Source: Trichinella spiralis (Eukaryota; Nematoda; Enoplea; Trichinellida; Trichinellidae). Taken from it: a stretch of 64,000 nucleotides of DNA. The stretch spans positions 18,188,247 to 18,252,246 of the forward strand of contig CM012953.1 in NCBI GenBank assembly GCA_000181795.3, given 5' to 3'. Made by a program: the position numbers and the translations under genes. Under the pieces are notes generated by a model. It was not told the origin of the DNA. It worked only from the letters and a program-made list of their open reading frames with translations, and did not search any database. Below, piece by piece: positions 35,968-50,530 of the stretch; within the stretch, counting starts at the first letter, position 1; each line of letters starts with the position of its first letter.

Positions 35968-38900
35968 ATGACAGCTCCTGCCGAATATTTTCTGCAACGT
36001 CTGTGCACAAAGGACGAATTTGCTCGCATTCAAGCAGCTTACGATTTATATTGGTGCATAAATTTATTCTTTGATGTAGTTATATAAATATCATTTGTAA
36101 ATCTTTAAATGAAGCATCCAAATCAATTAACATGTTATAAATTTTGAGTTGTGAAATTTCATACTTAGTGAAGTTTTAATTTCACTATTAATATTATTAT
36201 AAAATAAATGTTTTGCATGCTTTATTTTCTTATTTATTTATTTATTTGTTTAGGTATGTTAAGTGCGAACTGACAGAAGTTCCCCAAGAAGTGGCCAATG
36301 CATTTCGTGAGAAATTTGATTTCATTATTCCAGAGTTGTTGACAAGCAATATAAGTGGAGAGCGATCTGCGGCTATATTTGCTATTGGTAATGTCAGATT
36401 TTAATTAATGTATTGTTCCGTTGTTGCTTTCATTTGAAAGTAAAAATGTTGCTTTTCACTTTTGCTGTCAGATAACATTTCCAATCTGAAAAATGATGTA
36501 TTTAATTATTAGCTTTGCTTTTTTATCTTTTCGTTTTGAAAATATTCCAATTTAGTAACTCTTTTTACGTAAGTTATTGTATGGCCGTAGTTTTCATGCC
36601 TTTTCAAAATTAATGATTACTTTTGAATTTGTCTGGAGAAAAAATATATAAGTAATGAATTTTGTTATTCATTGCTAAGCTGTAATTTTTACTATTCGAA
36701 TTAAAAAACAGATCGTTTGATTTGGTGATTTTTAATATACTTTAGATAGCGTACTGTTAATCGCTTTTCTTAAATACGGTATACTGTATAATGTGGACTT
36801 TCAAGTTTGTTAATTGTTTTGAAAAAATTTCACGGAAGATTTTTTATTACGTGAAAAATTACTTAAAATAAATTTTTTTTAAAAATAACTAACGCAGTAC
36901 CTATTATGGTCGTGCATTTTTCTTTCAATAATAATTTTTTCAAACATTCCTCATCTGAAAGTTTTTAGTTTTTATGATTTGTTGAGTTTATTGTATGGAT
37001 TTTTTATGGCTTTAATTTTTTTTGATAATTGTTTTGTGTTATGTGATTTAATTTGTGATTTCTACATCAGTATGAATATCCATGTGTGCATTTATCAGTT
37101 TAATTGTGCAAGTGTTCAATTTTTAGCTTGTTTGGCACAAGGCGATGCGAGCTTTTCTAACGTAGCTCCGACTAACTTGCGCCAAACAAATCCAGCAGGA
37201 GTGGCGAGTATCCGCTTTCACCGGTATACGCATTATTTGCGTAACATATTACCTTCATCTGATGCAAATTTGGTGCAGTTAGCTGTCCGAGCTGGTGCTC
37301 ATTTGGCATTGAGGTTGAGCAACTTGTACACAACTGAATACGTATACTTTGAACTGAAGCGGGCAACGGAATGGCTTCAATCTGCATCAACTGACCGAAC
37401 AGATAATCGTTTGTCTGCTGTACGAAAATGCTTTATTAAATTTGAACGTATTGTTAATAATTATATAATATTAATGTTAATATTATAGGTGATAGTGATG
37501 AAAGAATTAGCCTACATTGCACCTACATTTTTCTACCAGCATACACCGCATTTTTTTGATTGCATTTTTGAAGCTTTGATGGATGGCAAGGTACTAGAAA
37601 AAATTTTAGTTATAAAAAGTTATCTTTAATGCCGATTTAAATCTGTGAAGTATTTTTCTCAGCCGCCTTGAAGATTTTACTGATAAAATGTTATGTTGTA
37701 TGCTTCATAATTTTGATATTTATTTTTTGGAATGGTATGATTTTTTTCATGTATTTTGTTTGAAATCTAGTATTGTAGATTGCTTAAATATGTTAGTATT
37801 TTAATTAAAAGAAATTTTTTTCAAAATGAAGTTTCAGTTTATACATTAAAAAGAAACTTCTCAATGTAGGTACAAATTCGAGAAAGGGCGGCTGAAGCGA
37901 TTCGTGCTGCTCTTGTGGTGACAACTCAGCGTGAGACAAAGTTAGAGCAGAAAATTCATTGGCACAAAGTTTGGAAATTTATTTTCAGATATGATATTCA
38001 TTTTTTACATTTTTGATATTTTATTTTGCTTCAGCAGTGTTACAATGAAGCCAATAGGTTTTTTGAAGAAGCACGTTCATCACATGCAAATGTTCGAGAG
38101 GATCGTGTGCACGGTGGTTTGTTGGTTCTCAATGAATTGTTGAGAAATGCAAATTCTCGTTGGGAGGTTAATTAATTTGGCAGATAAATTTTAGCAGCTG
38201 TTGTTGGAACGTTAATCTAATTTGTATTGTGCTTTCTTTTCAGAGAATTATTCAAGAAATAGCAGAATCGAATATTAGTAGATCGGCAATTTTAGCTCAC
38301 AGTCAAGTATGATGGCTTTGATTGATCATTGTTCGTCCTTTTTTTTGTGGAGAATTTTAAATTTATTTCAGGAACTGCCGAAAGATTTTGATTTCAAAGA
38401 GCGATTCACTGATCTTCAAGAAGATGTAATTGCACCACTGGTGTCACCGTCGTATTTCATGAATTATGAAAGTCGAAATTGTCGACTGAAAATTGCAGAA
38501 GAATTCAACGAAGTAGTTGTTTGTTATGAAAGAAATTTTTTACGTAGAAGTTTTTTTCTTTGAATAATTACAATTTTAGATATGTTCAAATGTTACTTGG
38601 TGTTGCAGTTCCACTAAGGCAAGTTATAATGTTCAGTTGCAGTTGGCTTTGCTTTGTCGACTTGCTGCGTTTGATCCGCAGAAATTTTTGGCCATGTGAG
38701 TAAAATGTAAAAATAAACAATTAGCGTAACACTTCTTATTATTAAAATATTGTGTGATTATATGGCGTTAATAATATTTTTTTGATGAAGAATGAGTTTA
38801 TCCTGGAAATGTTTTTTGATATTTAGAAATTTTGACGACGCAGTGAATTATTTGTGGAGTTGCATGACACGAGAAAAATTGCGTCCTGATTGTCTTGTTG

Positions 38901-41900
38901 CTATTGGTTTATTTTTTATGGCTTTGAAAGAAGAAATGGTTCCATATCTTCCGAAAGTTTTCGATTTTTTGAACAGTTGCTTACCGACGAAAGAGAGCTT
39001 GAGTTTAAAGTATTTTATTTTTTGTTTAAACAATTTTTTAAATTAATTTTGTAGGAAACGACCTGTTGTTGTCGATACAGAACTGTTCACATGTGTGACG
39101 TTGATTGTACGAGCAGTTGGCTCACCTCTGGAATCTTTTCTCAAGCCCATGATAGAACCAATGGTACTTACAGGCTTAAGGTACATCGGTTAGGACAAGT
39201 GAATTGCAGAAAAATTTCTTTCTTTTTCTTTTCTTACCATTTCGTACTATTTGCTGTTCATTTTAGCCCGAATTTAAAGTTGGCCTGTTATGAGATTACT
39301 ACGAAAATTCCATCGTTGAAGAAAATAATTGAACAAGGTCTTTTGGAGCAAATCTATTCTGTATTACTTCAGCAAAAGATGCCGAATCTGTTGACTTTGC
39401 TTCAACCAATCGAACCTCCAACAAAGCCAGTCGTTGTTACTGATCCGCACATCACTTCTCTTGCTTTGACCATTTTGGGCACATTCCCATTTCAACGATT
39501 TACATTGGAATCATTTCTGCGTTTTATACCTGAAGTTGGGCGCAGATGTTATTTTTCTTTTCAAGCCAAATGGTAGAATTTTATTATAATTTTTTATTTT
39601 TATTCAAGGGTTATTTTGCCAACGAATATTATGAAATTCGTTTGGAAGCCGTGCGATGTTGTTGTCAAATTTTGCTTCCATTTGTGTCGACATTGACCCC
39701 GGAACAAAGTGCTGCACACAATGTTAGCCTGTTGCAGATGGTGAATGAAGTGATCAAGAAAGTTTTGGCAATTGGAATGACCGATTCAGGCAAGTCTGTT
39801 TTCATGGAACAACGATAAAATTGATGTATAGTTTTTAGACCGTCGAATTCGTCTGATGGCTTTTCAGTGTCTTACAGATAGCAACGCATTTTGCCTCCAT
39901 CTTGCTCAGGACGAAGTGTTGAAGTTGATCATGATGGGCTTGCAGGATGAAGACTGCAGCGTCCGAGAGAAGATTATTCATCTGTTGGGAAAGTTGACCA
40001 ACGTCAATCCTGCATATTGCGTGCCTGCTCTGAGGCGTATTTTGATGCAGGTAAATGGTGCCTATTTTTTTTACTCTTGTCACTTGTGTGTAATTTCAAA
40101 TATTTCACATCTAGCAAAAAGTGATGGGAGAAATTAGAGTATATATATTTTTTTTGATGTGGTAAAATTAAAAAATGTTTCAGATAATCGAAGAAATGAG
40201 TTTGAGTGGTCTCAGTCGGAATGAAGAACAGAGTGCTAGATTGTTCAGCTGTTTGGTCAGGTGTGCGCCTAATTTTGTCAAACCGTATGCAAAAACCGCA
40301 TTTGAGGTGAGTAGAAAATATCTCTGACAAGAATTTTTAAACGTCTCTTTACATGATAAACCGCAGACGCTTGAAGCGATAAATTGGTGTCAGTTTTTGA
40401 AATTTCCTTTAAAATAATGATATTAAATAATAATAATAACTTATTTTTTTTAAACAAAAATTAATTTATTATTATTTATTGAATAGGTGTTGTTGCCAAA
40501 ATTGAAAGATTCTGATACTAATGGTGACGTGGTGGTCAGTTTTCTACGAGCACTTGGTGATTTGGTGGAGGTAAGTTGAAGTTAAAAATGCCAACTTTAG
40601 TGCATCATTATTATTCAATTTTGTGTTTCACAAATCTTTTCACATATTTTTTTTTTATGTCACATACGGTTATTAATATGAACAGAGTCGTTTCATTTCT
40701 TATATATCTTTTGAATAAATATTTACCAACGAACATTCATGTGTTAAATTCTGTTGATATGTAAATAATTATTTATATTTTCAGTTCTGATTTATTGGTT
40801 AATCTTTTGGTTGGCATTTCTTTTAGCTTATGCCTGATAAAATTGAAGGCTATTTGGATGCGCTTCTTCCAGTTTTGATTCAACTTGCTCAGGATACAGT
40901 GTCAGCTGCAAAACGAAAAGCAAGTTTCAATTTAAAAGAAAAAATTAAGAAATAACAATAAAATTCATTTACATAATCCAAATTATTCAATGATATTTAG
41001 CAATTGTTTTATGTTTTCATAAAATGCAGATTTTTTTTTATTTTTGTCGGTTATGTAATGCAGTGAACTGAAAAATAAACTTGTTTATTAGGATCATTTA
41101 ATTTATTTTTAAAGAAAATTCAATTTGTAATCTGAATTGGAAACTGTTTCTTTTTTCAAGTTATTTTTATCGTTTATTATTTATATTGTATAATTTTAAG
41201 TTTTAGTTGAATATGTCACAAATGTTTATTTGTAACGTTTCTAAATTTTTTTATTTTAGATTTAAATTATTCGCATGATAATTTTAGGCATCGATGTGGG
41301 CTCTGAGTAAAGTGATCGAGTGTACGGGCTTTGCTGTAGAGCCGCATAAAAGGTATCAGGATTTATTAGATTTGTTGTTGCGCACATTGAAAAGCGAACA
41401 ATCACCCGACATTCGTCGTGAAGTAACTGATTGTTTATCAGTGATTTTTGGGATGATATAATAAAGCAGACATGTATAATTGCAGACTATACGTTTGATT
41501 GGTTTCATTGGCGCGTTAGATCCGTACAAGCAGAAGGCCCTCCATACGGCTGTTGATCTTGCATCCAATTGCACAGGCTTGGCTTTGTCTCTTCCACACA
41601 TTAAAGATATCACGGACCGACGATTAGGTTTGAAAAATTCCATGTTGTGAAGAGAAAAGTATGCATATGTAATGGTGAATAATTGAACAACGTTGTAGAG
41701 ATTTTGCAATGGTTTCACTGGGAAAGATGTTCATTGGAACAATTTTATCCTACTTTTGCTATTATTAATTTGATGTCTATTCTGTCTGATTCAACATACA
41801 ATCAGCAGCTGCTGACGGCTGCTGTTCACAGTTTAGTTTTTATTTATTATTCATTGAACGACAAAGGCTTGACGGCTTTAGATCAAGTTTTTCCTACACT

Positions 41901-44900
41901 GGTCAATATCATTCGAAATTCTGATCCATCTATGCGAGAGGTAAATGAGAAAGAACACTTTGACGATTTTCTGATATTTTATGATCTTTTTCTTTGTGCA
42001 GTTTCTATTCCAACAATTGGGATACTTGGTCTCAGTGGTTAAGCATCACGTCAGGCCATTTTTAGATGATATTTTTTCTTTAATCAGGGTGCGTTCATTT
42101 TGCAAAAGTAAACCTAAACTCAACACTTATCTCAACAAAGTTTCAGGATTTTTGGACCACCAAAACGCAAATGCGATTGACAATAATTCTATTGGTGGAA
42201 CAGCTTGCTGCCGCTCTTGGTTCACAGTTCAAGCCATACGCGGCATCAATTATTCCATCAATGCTGCGCATATTCTTACACGACACTAGCGTCGGGCGTA
42301 GCGTCACGTCAAAATTACTCGATGCATTTAAGAAGACGAGCTTCATTTTGGAAGACCATTTTCATTTACTTTTACCACCGATACTGTCATTAGCTGAAAA
42401 TGTTGAAGTGCCGATCGACGTTCGACGGTAATTTGTTGGATTTTATCAAATCATTCGATTATTTATTCAATTACTCTTTATAACAAATATCTAACATTTA
42501 GGCATATTTAATGTTAATTTTTTTTTGAATTCAGCGTTCGATTTAACAATTATACTGTTTAATGATGAGTGTGAAATCAGTGCAATTGTGCTGTTTTTTA
42601 TTTAGTTATTTTTTCATTGATTTTCATGTTATTATTAATTTTCAATACGTTGCATAGATGTGTAATAATGATGTTTCCATTTGAATACATGCATCGCATT
42701 TATTATCGTGAAGTAGCAGGGAATGATGATGTTGTACAACTGTTTTTTGCATTTCAGATCCGCAATAGAGACGATAGACGTTTTTGGCGAAACTACATCT
42801 TTGTCAAATTTTGCTTGTCGCACTGTGCAGACAATGGTGCGTGTTATTGATAGTGAACCAGAATTGCGCTTCGCTGCTATGGATTTGTTTTGCACGCTCA
42901 TTTTGCATCTTGGTGAAGATTTTTTACCATTTTGCCGAGTCATAGACCCTTGTCTTGAACGTAACGATGTTGTACACGAAAGATACATCAGTTTGATTTT
43001 GAAAACAATGGAGGTAATAGTAGTAATGCAGTGGACTATTTCAGTAATTATTTATGATGAAATTGAAAGAAATAATAATTTATCACTGCTGTGATATGTA
43101 TTCTTAATTTTATTTTCATTTTTTATTGGATCAAAATATTATTCTCGTTGCATTGCATGTTATTTCAGTTGCACAATTGTTGTTATTTTTGCTTTACAGA
43201 TTGGCAAAATTAATCCTACGGAGGAAAAGTTTTACAAGGCTATGGTACGTGGAAGACGTTGTTTGCTTGCTAAACAGCAGCAAGTGATGCAGATTGAAGT
43301 GCGAAAAGTTGTTTGCAATGTAGAGCAGCTGAGGAAGGTGAGTAATCAGATTGGGAATTTTAAAATGTTTACATTTTAATGTAAATGAGTTGCAGATTTG
43401 GTTGACAAATCGATGTGTATCAAAAGAAGATTGGATTGCTTGGTTAAAGCGATTTAGCATTCAACTGTTGAAAGAGTCTCCAGTTCCTGCCCTGCGCTCT
43501 TGCTACAGCGTGGCTGTGAATCATTATCAATTAGCCAGGTATACGCAAAAGATGCTTTTATATTTAATAATTATTGAGTTGTGTTATTTTATTTTATTGG
43601 TGATGCAGTGATTTGTTCAATTCGGCTTTTGCTTCTTGTTGGCCTGAGTTGAACGAAACTTACCAGGACGAGTTGATAGAGACTTTGCAGTTGGCATTGT
43701 CTGCATCAGAATGTCCTGAAATAATACAGGCGATTTTAAATTTGGCTGAATTTATTGACCACACTGAAAAGGTAAATCGAAATTTGCAGCTGCTGTACAT
43801 TATTCTATTTTGAATGCATTTTTTCCAGGGTCCACTGCCGATAGATCCAAAATTGTTGGGCGAGAAAGCGTTAGAAACCCGCGCATTTGCAAAAGCACTG
43901 CGCTGTAAAGAAGCTGAATTTTATAACGAAGTAACGCCTGAAGTGCTCGAATCTCTAATAAGGTTTCTTTGTTGACACAATGCACTGGGCAGGTTTATTC
44001 AACGGTTGTGTGTTTTCAGTATCAACAACATGTTGCAGTTGCGTGAATCTTCGATAGGCATTGTGGAAATTGTTCGCAAAAGGGGTATAAAAGTTAAGGT
44101 GAGTGAATCGATGTTGTTCATAATTTTCTGACCAACTTGGTCGATAGTTTTACGAAGAAGTTCATTTTTTTAGGATACTGAAAGATGGTATGAAAAATTG
44201 AACGACTGGGACAAAGCGTTAGAAGCTTACGAAGCTAAGCAAAATCAGTTTCCAGATGACATGGAATTGACTCTTGGTCGGATGCGTTGTTTGGAAGCTT
44301 TGGGCAATTGGTATTGGAGAATTTGCATTTTTATTGAATAACTTGCGTATAAAAGAGTATTTTATTGATTAAAGTATTTTTTCTACTTGCGCGCAATAGG
44401 TCGAAGGTGAATGAAATTGTTGAAAAGAAATGGCAAAGCAGCACGGTTGAGTATAAAGAGAAGATGGCTCACATTGCTACGTGTTCTGCATGGGGATTGG
44501 GTAAGAGAGAGTAGTTTGACTTTTTTGACTTATTAATTGTTATTACTATTATTAATCAAGTGAAGTATTACGCTTTGAGGTGGAATTTTTATAGAATTGA
44601 TTTTAATATTAAAAGTAAAAGTAAAGTGCAATTGTTAATTTTTCGTTTTATTCAAGGAAAATGGGAAGCGATGCAGGATTACATAGCCGAAATTAGTCAG
44701 AGTACTGTCGAAGGTTGTTTTTATCGTGCAGTTTTGGCAGTTCATCACCAAAATTTTTGCGAAGCTCAGTTTCGAATTGATCAAGCTCGAGATTTGCTTG
44801 ACAACGAATTGACGGCTATGTTGGAATTTGATCTTTATTAATTTTTCTTTTTTTTGTATATAATTGTTATTTTTTCTTGTTTGCAATTTAGGCTGTCAGA

Positions 44901-47900
44901 AAGTTATAGTCGTGCGTATGATTCTATTGTTATGGTGCAGATGTTGAGCGAATTGGAAGAGACGATTGATGTGAAAAGAAATCCAGAGAAACGCAGGATC
45001 GTTCCCAGCGTTTGGTGGAATCGTTTGCAGGGCTGTCAAAGGTCAGTTGAAGATTGGCAAAGAATTTTACAGGTCCGCTCATTGGTCTTGACTCCTGACG
45101 AAATGCGTCAAATGCTGTTAAAGTTTGCCTCGCTGTGTCGTAAAAGCGGAAAATTAGTACGTTTAATAATTGTAGATGAAATTAATTTGCAAATGAACAC
45201 TTTTCAATCCACTGTTGTTTTGGTGCAAGTAAAAAAGAAAATTTTTTTGCATGAGCATTTTTAATAATTTAGGCGGTTTCCAGACGCACAATTCTAACTT
45301 TGATGGATTGTGATCCAGATTCATGCGCTCCAGTAAAGTTGCCGTTCGAACGTCCGGAAGTGTGTTATGCCTATTGCAAACAGTTGAATTGTGAAGGCAG
45401 AAGGGTGAAATAGTGAAATTTTGCCGATGATATTTGTCAATTTTATTGCGTTTGCAGGATCTTGCGTTAAGTCAACTGCAGCTACTTTTGGAGTATGGGT
45501 TTAAAAAGCCGGCTACTTTGCCCGCTGAATTGCTGAGTTTGAAGGCGAGGTGCGTTGTTAAGTTTTCTTGTTGGAAATGTTATTTCTTGATTTCAACTAT
45601 ATTGCAGATGCTTTCTGAAGTTAGGCCAGTGGAGTGAACAGAATTTGATCAATGAAGACAGTCCTAATGTAGAAGTGATGCAGCATTACATGTACGCGAC
45701 AGAATTAGACAGCAAAGCTTACAAGGTGAACAGATATTATTTATTAGTATTGTCCGATTTGATTGCAGTATTTTATTGATATTCTTCATTTTCAGCCGTG
45801 GAATGCATTAGCTTGTGCTAATTTCAACGCACTGCTTTATTACAGGCAACGAGCTCCGATTCCTTTAATTCAGTGCCAAAACGACAGTGGTGATTCTCCG
45901 TTGAAGCCTTTGAATCCAAACTTGCTAGTTCCAGGCACTGTGGTAAAGTGCTTTGTTGTTGTTTTGTAAGAAAGGTTTTTTTTGAATAAAAGATATTTTT
46001 TAGCCAGATGACAGTGTGATTACAATGTATGCTGTGCAGGCGGTGAAATGTTTTTGTCGAGCGGTGATGCTTTGTCACGGAAATAGTTTGCAAGATACCC
46101 TCAGGCAAGCATTCATTCAGTTTTGTTTTGCAACTTTGATCTGTTGTGAGTAGCGTTTTTATAAATGAGTGAAACATTTCTACGATGAAGCAAGTAGTTT
46201 CGTGTTGAATTTTGACATTGTCATTGTGAAAAAGAGATTGGAAAAGTTTTTTTGTGTGTTTATGTTTTATTTTGCCTTTTTTCAGTACTGTTTGGTTTTC
46301 ATTTTTCGCCTGAGATTATGTTCTGTTAAAAGTTACGGTTATCATTGTTTTTGTGGATTTTGTTTAGACTGCTCACTCTTTGGTTTGATTATGGTCACAT
46401 ACCGGAAGTGTACGATACATTGATAAGTCGAATCAAAACTGTTCGAGTGGAGACTTGGCTTCAAGTGATTCCACAGCTTATTGCAAGAATTGATACTCCT
46501 AGGCACTTTGTTAGTCATTTGATTATAGAAATTCTAATGGATATTGGCAAAAATCATCCACAGGTTTTTTTATTTTATTTTTGTTTTGTTTGATTGATGT
46601 AATTTTCACCATTTTCTCTTTTACATAATACTGAAATAGCGCTTTGTTTTCATATTGGATTAGGCGTTGATTTATCCACTTACGGTAGCATCGAAAAGCA
46701 GCAGTTCTGCTAGGAGGCAGGCGGCAGATCGCGTTTTGAAACACATGAGCGATCACTCGCCAAATTTAGTTCAGCAAGCTTCGATGGTATTAGTTGATTT
46801 TGGCCTGACATTTGTCAATTCATTCTAACATCATCATAGGTCAGCGATGAGCTTGTCCGTGTGGCAATACTTTGGCACGAGCTTTGGCATGAAGCTTTGG
46901 AAGAAGCTAGTCGACTATTTTTCTCAGATAGAAATGTCAAAGGCATGCTGGATTTGTTGAATCCATTGCACGCATTGATCGAGCGTGGGGCGACCACAAT
47001 GAAAGAGCAGTCATTCAATCAGGTAAATTGATCATTTAAAAAAGAAACATAAGATGCATTTTGGCGTTGTTGACAGTCAACATCATCATTCGTGTGTTAG
47101 GCTTATTACCGAGACCTGAAAGAGGCGCAAGAACTGTGCATAAAGTTCAGACAACGTGGTAATCTTCGAGACGTAACCCAAGCCTGGGATCTATATTACA
47201 ACGTATTCCGACGTATTACTAAGCAGCTTCCTTTGGTAAATAATAATTTGCGCTTTTGTGCGAAGCGAACTTACTTACACTGTTATTTAATTCAGCTTTC
47301 GGCACTTGATCTCCAATATGTCTCACCGAAGTTATTGAAATGCAAGAATTTGGAATTGGCCGTGCCAGGCACGTACGATCCATCTCGTCCATTGGTCTGC
47401 ATTCAGAGTGTACAACGCAGTTTGCAGGTGATTGCTTCAAAGCAACGCCCTCGCAAAATTTGCATTAACGGTAAAATGCGTCAATAGCAATAACACTGAA
47501 ACAGGCATTTATTTATTTATTTATTTATTTGGTTTAGTAATTTATTTTTTGGACAAGAATTTTTTTCAAATCTCCGGTCTCAGTTTTATATTCACAGAAA
47601 AACGTTGAATGTTTTTCATTATTTCTTGAGAAGTAGAAATAGAATTTTTTTGTGTTATTTTAAAAGTAATTAAATTTAACATACAAGGGAAAATGAATGT
47701 GGAGAAGAGAATTCACACGAGTACTTTTAGAATTCACACTGTTAAAAGTTGTGGATTTGGAAGGTGTTGTTAAAAAAAGTTTGATCCAATCTTAGGAAGC
47801 GACGGTCAGGAATATTGGTTTTTGCTCAAGGGACATGAAGATACTCGTCAGGATGAGCGGGTTATGCAACTGTTTGGTTTAGTGAACACAATACTGCTTC

Positions 47901-49470
47901 AAAATCCGACCACTTGCAGATTGAATTTGACAATACAAGTAAGTATGCCTGCCGTACGACATTGGAGTTGTTTGTTTGTTTGTTTGTTGTTCATTTGCGT
48001 ACTATTTTGTCTTTTTAGCGATATTCTGTAATTCCGCTTAGTCCCAACAGTGGTTTGATCGGTTGGGTTCCTAATTGTGACACGTTGCACGCTCTGTTAC
48101 GCGACTACAGGGAGAAAAAGAAAATTTTATTAAATCTCGAACATCGAATCATGCAACGGGTAAATAAGAATTGTTGTGAACGAATTGTCACCGTGCGCAT
48201 CGTTTTTCCACTTCATTAGTGAGAATGATTGAAAATTTCAGGTAGCCCCTGATTATGATCATCTGCCTCTGATGCAAAAAGTGGAAGTTTTTGAATTTGC
48301 TTTGGAACACACGCCCGGCGACGACTTGCAAAAAATTCTTTGGCTCAAGTCACCAAATTCAGAAGTTTGGTTCGACCGGAGAACAAATTACACTCGGTCG
48401 CTGGCCACCATGTCCATGGTGGGTTACATTTTGGGTCTTGGAGACAGGTTCGATTCGACTGATTTTGCAAATTTATTTGTTCACAAATTCTCCTCTTTTC
48501 TACAAACTGATTGACAGCATTTCAGACATCCTTCAAATTTGATGCTGGAACGAATGAGCGGCAAAATTGTACACATCGATTTCGGTGATTGCTTTGAAGT
48601 GGCGATTAACAGGGAAAAATTTCCAGAAAAAATCCCGTTTCGTTTAACGCGGATGCTGATCAACGCGATGGAGGTGAGCTGCAATGACAACAGTGTTGTT
48701 CAAGCGTGTGAAATTGGCATTTTGGATTTTCCATTCAGGTCACAGGGGTTGAGGGCAATTTCCGTTTGACTTGTGAAAAAGTGATGTCTACCCTTCGTGC
48801 AAACCGGGAAAGCATCATGGCAGTGTTGGAAGCATTTGTTTACGATCCGCTGTTTAGCTGGAAATTGATTGAACGTAAGTGACGAAGCATTGTTAATAGT
48901 TGTGTGCGTGTGCGCATGTGCTGGTGTTCATGTGTGTATTTGGTGTATGAGTGCGTGCGTGCGTGCGTACGTGCGTCATACATAGGTTTTTTGTTGTTCA
49001 GTAATTTGCTTTTTTTAAGGTGAACAGTTTGAACGTAAAACAAAAAATGGTAAACTGTTTATTTTGCTCCTATGAATAGCAAATAATTTATAAAAATTTT
49101 ATCACTAATGTTCAAACATCTTTTTACAGTGAGTCTTAGCGATGATGACGCTATTTCTTTATTGTCCGGTGGTCCGGGTTTTCAACCGTCAGAATTTGTA
49201 AGCAGAAAAGCTTTGGATATTATCCAACGTATTCGTGACAAGCTGACAGGTTTGTTTGGAAATTTTTTCACAGAACCTAATCAACAGCTTCAGAATTTTA
49301 CGTTTTCTTGTTCCACTTGACATCCTATTTTAGGGAGGGATTTTTCTTCAGCCTGCCCAACAACATCCAAATCGTTAACTGTTCAAGCCCAAGTGGACTT
49401 GCTCATCCAGCAGGCGTTGTCTCATGAAAATCTTTGTCAGTGCTATATCGGCTGGTGCCCGTTTTGGTGA
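35968..49470 (+). CDS. TOR: Target of rapamycin (TOR) serine/threonine kinase
   Basis: A complete multi-exon gene from ATG 35968 ([13 protein letters not shown]) to TGA 49468-49470. HEAT repeats fill 35968 to about 44 kb; markers are [31 protein letters not shown] and VVTTQRETK. The FAT domain follows (about 44-46.8 kb), then FRB (46840-47235), then the PI3K-like kinase domain (47296-48874) with [30 protein letters not shown] (catalytic Asp and Asn) and [11 protein letters not shown] (metal-binding Asp). The FATC tail (49334-49470) ends [11 protein letters not shown], the hallmark TOR terminus. The kinase-region exons 47296-47470, 47796-47938, 48019-48159, 48242-48447, 48526-48673, 48739-48874 and 49130-49249 are phase-consistent. 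TOR acts in TORC1/TORC2 to link nutrients to growth. All catalytic signatures are intact; some N-terminal exon limits were not traced individually. AATAAA signals lie near 49788 and 49930. Confidence 0.97.
46840..47235 (+). other. TOR: FRB (FKBP-rapamycin binding) domain of TOR
   Basis: Encoded by exons 46840-47022 and 47101-47235. It reads [20 protein letters not shown], then [11 protein letters not shown], and later LTQ-like [14 protein letters not shown]. Positions equivalent to human Ser2035, Phe2039, Thr2098, Trp2101, Asp2102, Tyr2105 and Phe2108 are all present; Tyr2038 is Phe. Confidence 0.93.
48897..48985. repeat. GT/GTGC-rich microsatellite in a TOR intron
   Basis: A tract of GTGTG and GTGCGTGC units within the intron 48875-49129. 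Likely variable in length between individuals. Confidence 0.8.
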
Positions 49471-50256
49471 AACGTGATTTTTCTTCTGAAGTTTGAAGTC
49501 TGAAGCGAACCAGCAAAACTGAAAGTTCAAAGTTTTTCTTTTTCCAAAGTTTGTCTAAAGGATTGCTTTTAATCCAACTTCGGACGCCCGTGGTTCAGTT
49601 TCGGAACATTTGCTTTGTTCTTCCTTGGCTGTTGCTAATTAAAAGAAAAATGACTTTTATCGCATGTATTTTATCCGTAATTGCGTGTTTTTTTCATTCA
49701 CAATTAATTTGCTTGTACCCATTTATTTATGAGCAGCATATTATTTTTGAGCACTACTGAAAATGATAAAAGAACTCTTTGCAAAGAAATAAAATTAATT
49801 TTTTTTGAAATCATGTGCAACAAAACCAGTACAAAACAGTACGGTTGTGAACTTTCTGCTAAGTACAGACCATTTATTATGTTTCGACCACTTCTAAGGA
49901 AAACAAAAATTACCCATTACTCATTATTTCAATAAACCTTTGTAATTAATTATAATTGAAAATATTCCAGTCCAGGCCTGTTCAAACAATTTAACAATGC
50001 ATCGAATATATAAATTCATTTGCTTTGTGCACGTTGAGCTTCCATCCTAACCATTCTTCGCGTCACATATCCAGTTGATCTTCACATCGTACTTTCCTGG
50101 TCAAATGGCCAATACGTATGGTAAAATCACAAGTTCACCACAACCGATTATTTATAGCAATTAATAGCTGCATAATGGATATCGCTCATCAAGTTTTCAA
50201 AGCTGGCCATAAACAACCGACTGTTTTGTCGCATATTCAGCTAATGACAGCGACTC
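49471..50256. other. TOR 3' UTR and intergenic DNA
   Basis: Contains poly(A) signals near 49788 and 49930. Small open frames here have no recognisable content. Confidence 0.5.
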
Positions 50257-50260
50257 TTAA

Positions 50261-50526
50261 CCATTTGATGGATTGTTGGGGTGTAGCCCACCTGAGGGGG
50301 GTCTTTTTTTCGTCGCATTCTGTCAATTTTCATTTTTATACTCTCTACTTTATATAATTTTTATACTTGCCCTTTATTTAAATTGGAGATACTTTGATAC
50401 TATCATGTACAGCATTCTTCGTACTATCCAATAAAACAAATTTCATAAAAACTGAACATACTTCCAGCTTTTTACACGTGTTTTTATAAAGTGAGGTGGG
50501 CCACCCCCCAACAGTCCATCAAAGGG
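50261..50526. mobile_element. piggyBac-type MITE with TTAA target duplication
   Basis: Flanked by TTAA at 50257-50260 and 50527-50530. Terminal inverted repeats of about 38 bases: left starts CCATTTGATGGATTGTTGGG, right (reverse complement) starts CCCTTTGATGGACTGTTGGG, and both go on to a GCCCACC segment. The interior (266 bases in total) has no transposase. TTAA duplication and CCC-type ends are the piggyBac hallmark. The inner right part (TTTTTACACGTG) is shared with the larger element near 63.5 kb. Confidence 0.88.
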
Positions 50527-50530
50527 TTAA

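Noticed and set aside
50118-50357. 79-codon plus-strand frame
   Set aside because: Overlaps the left end of the piggyBac MITE; the open frame is incidental.
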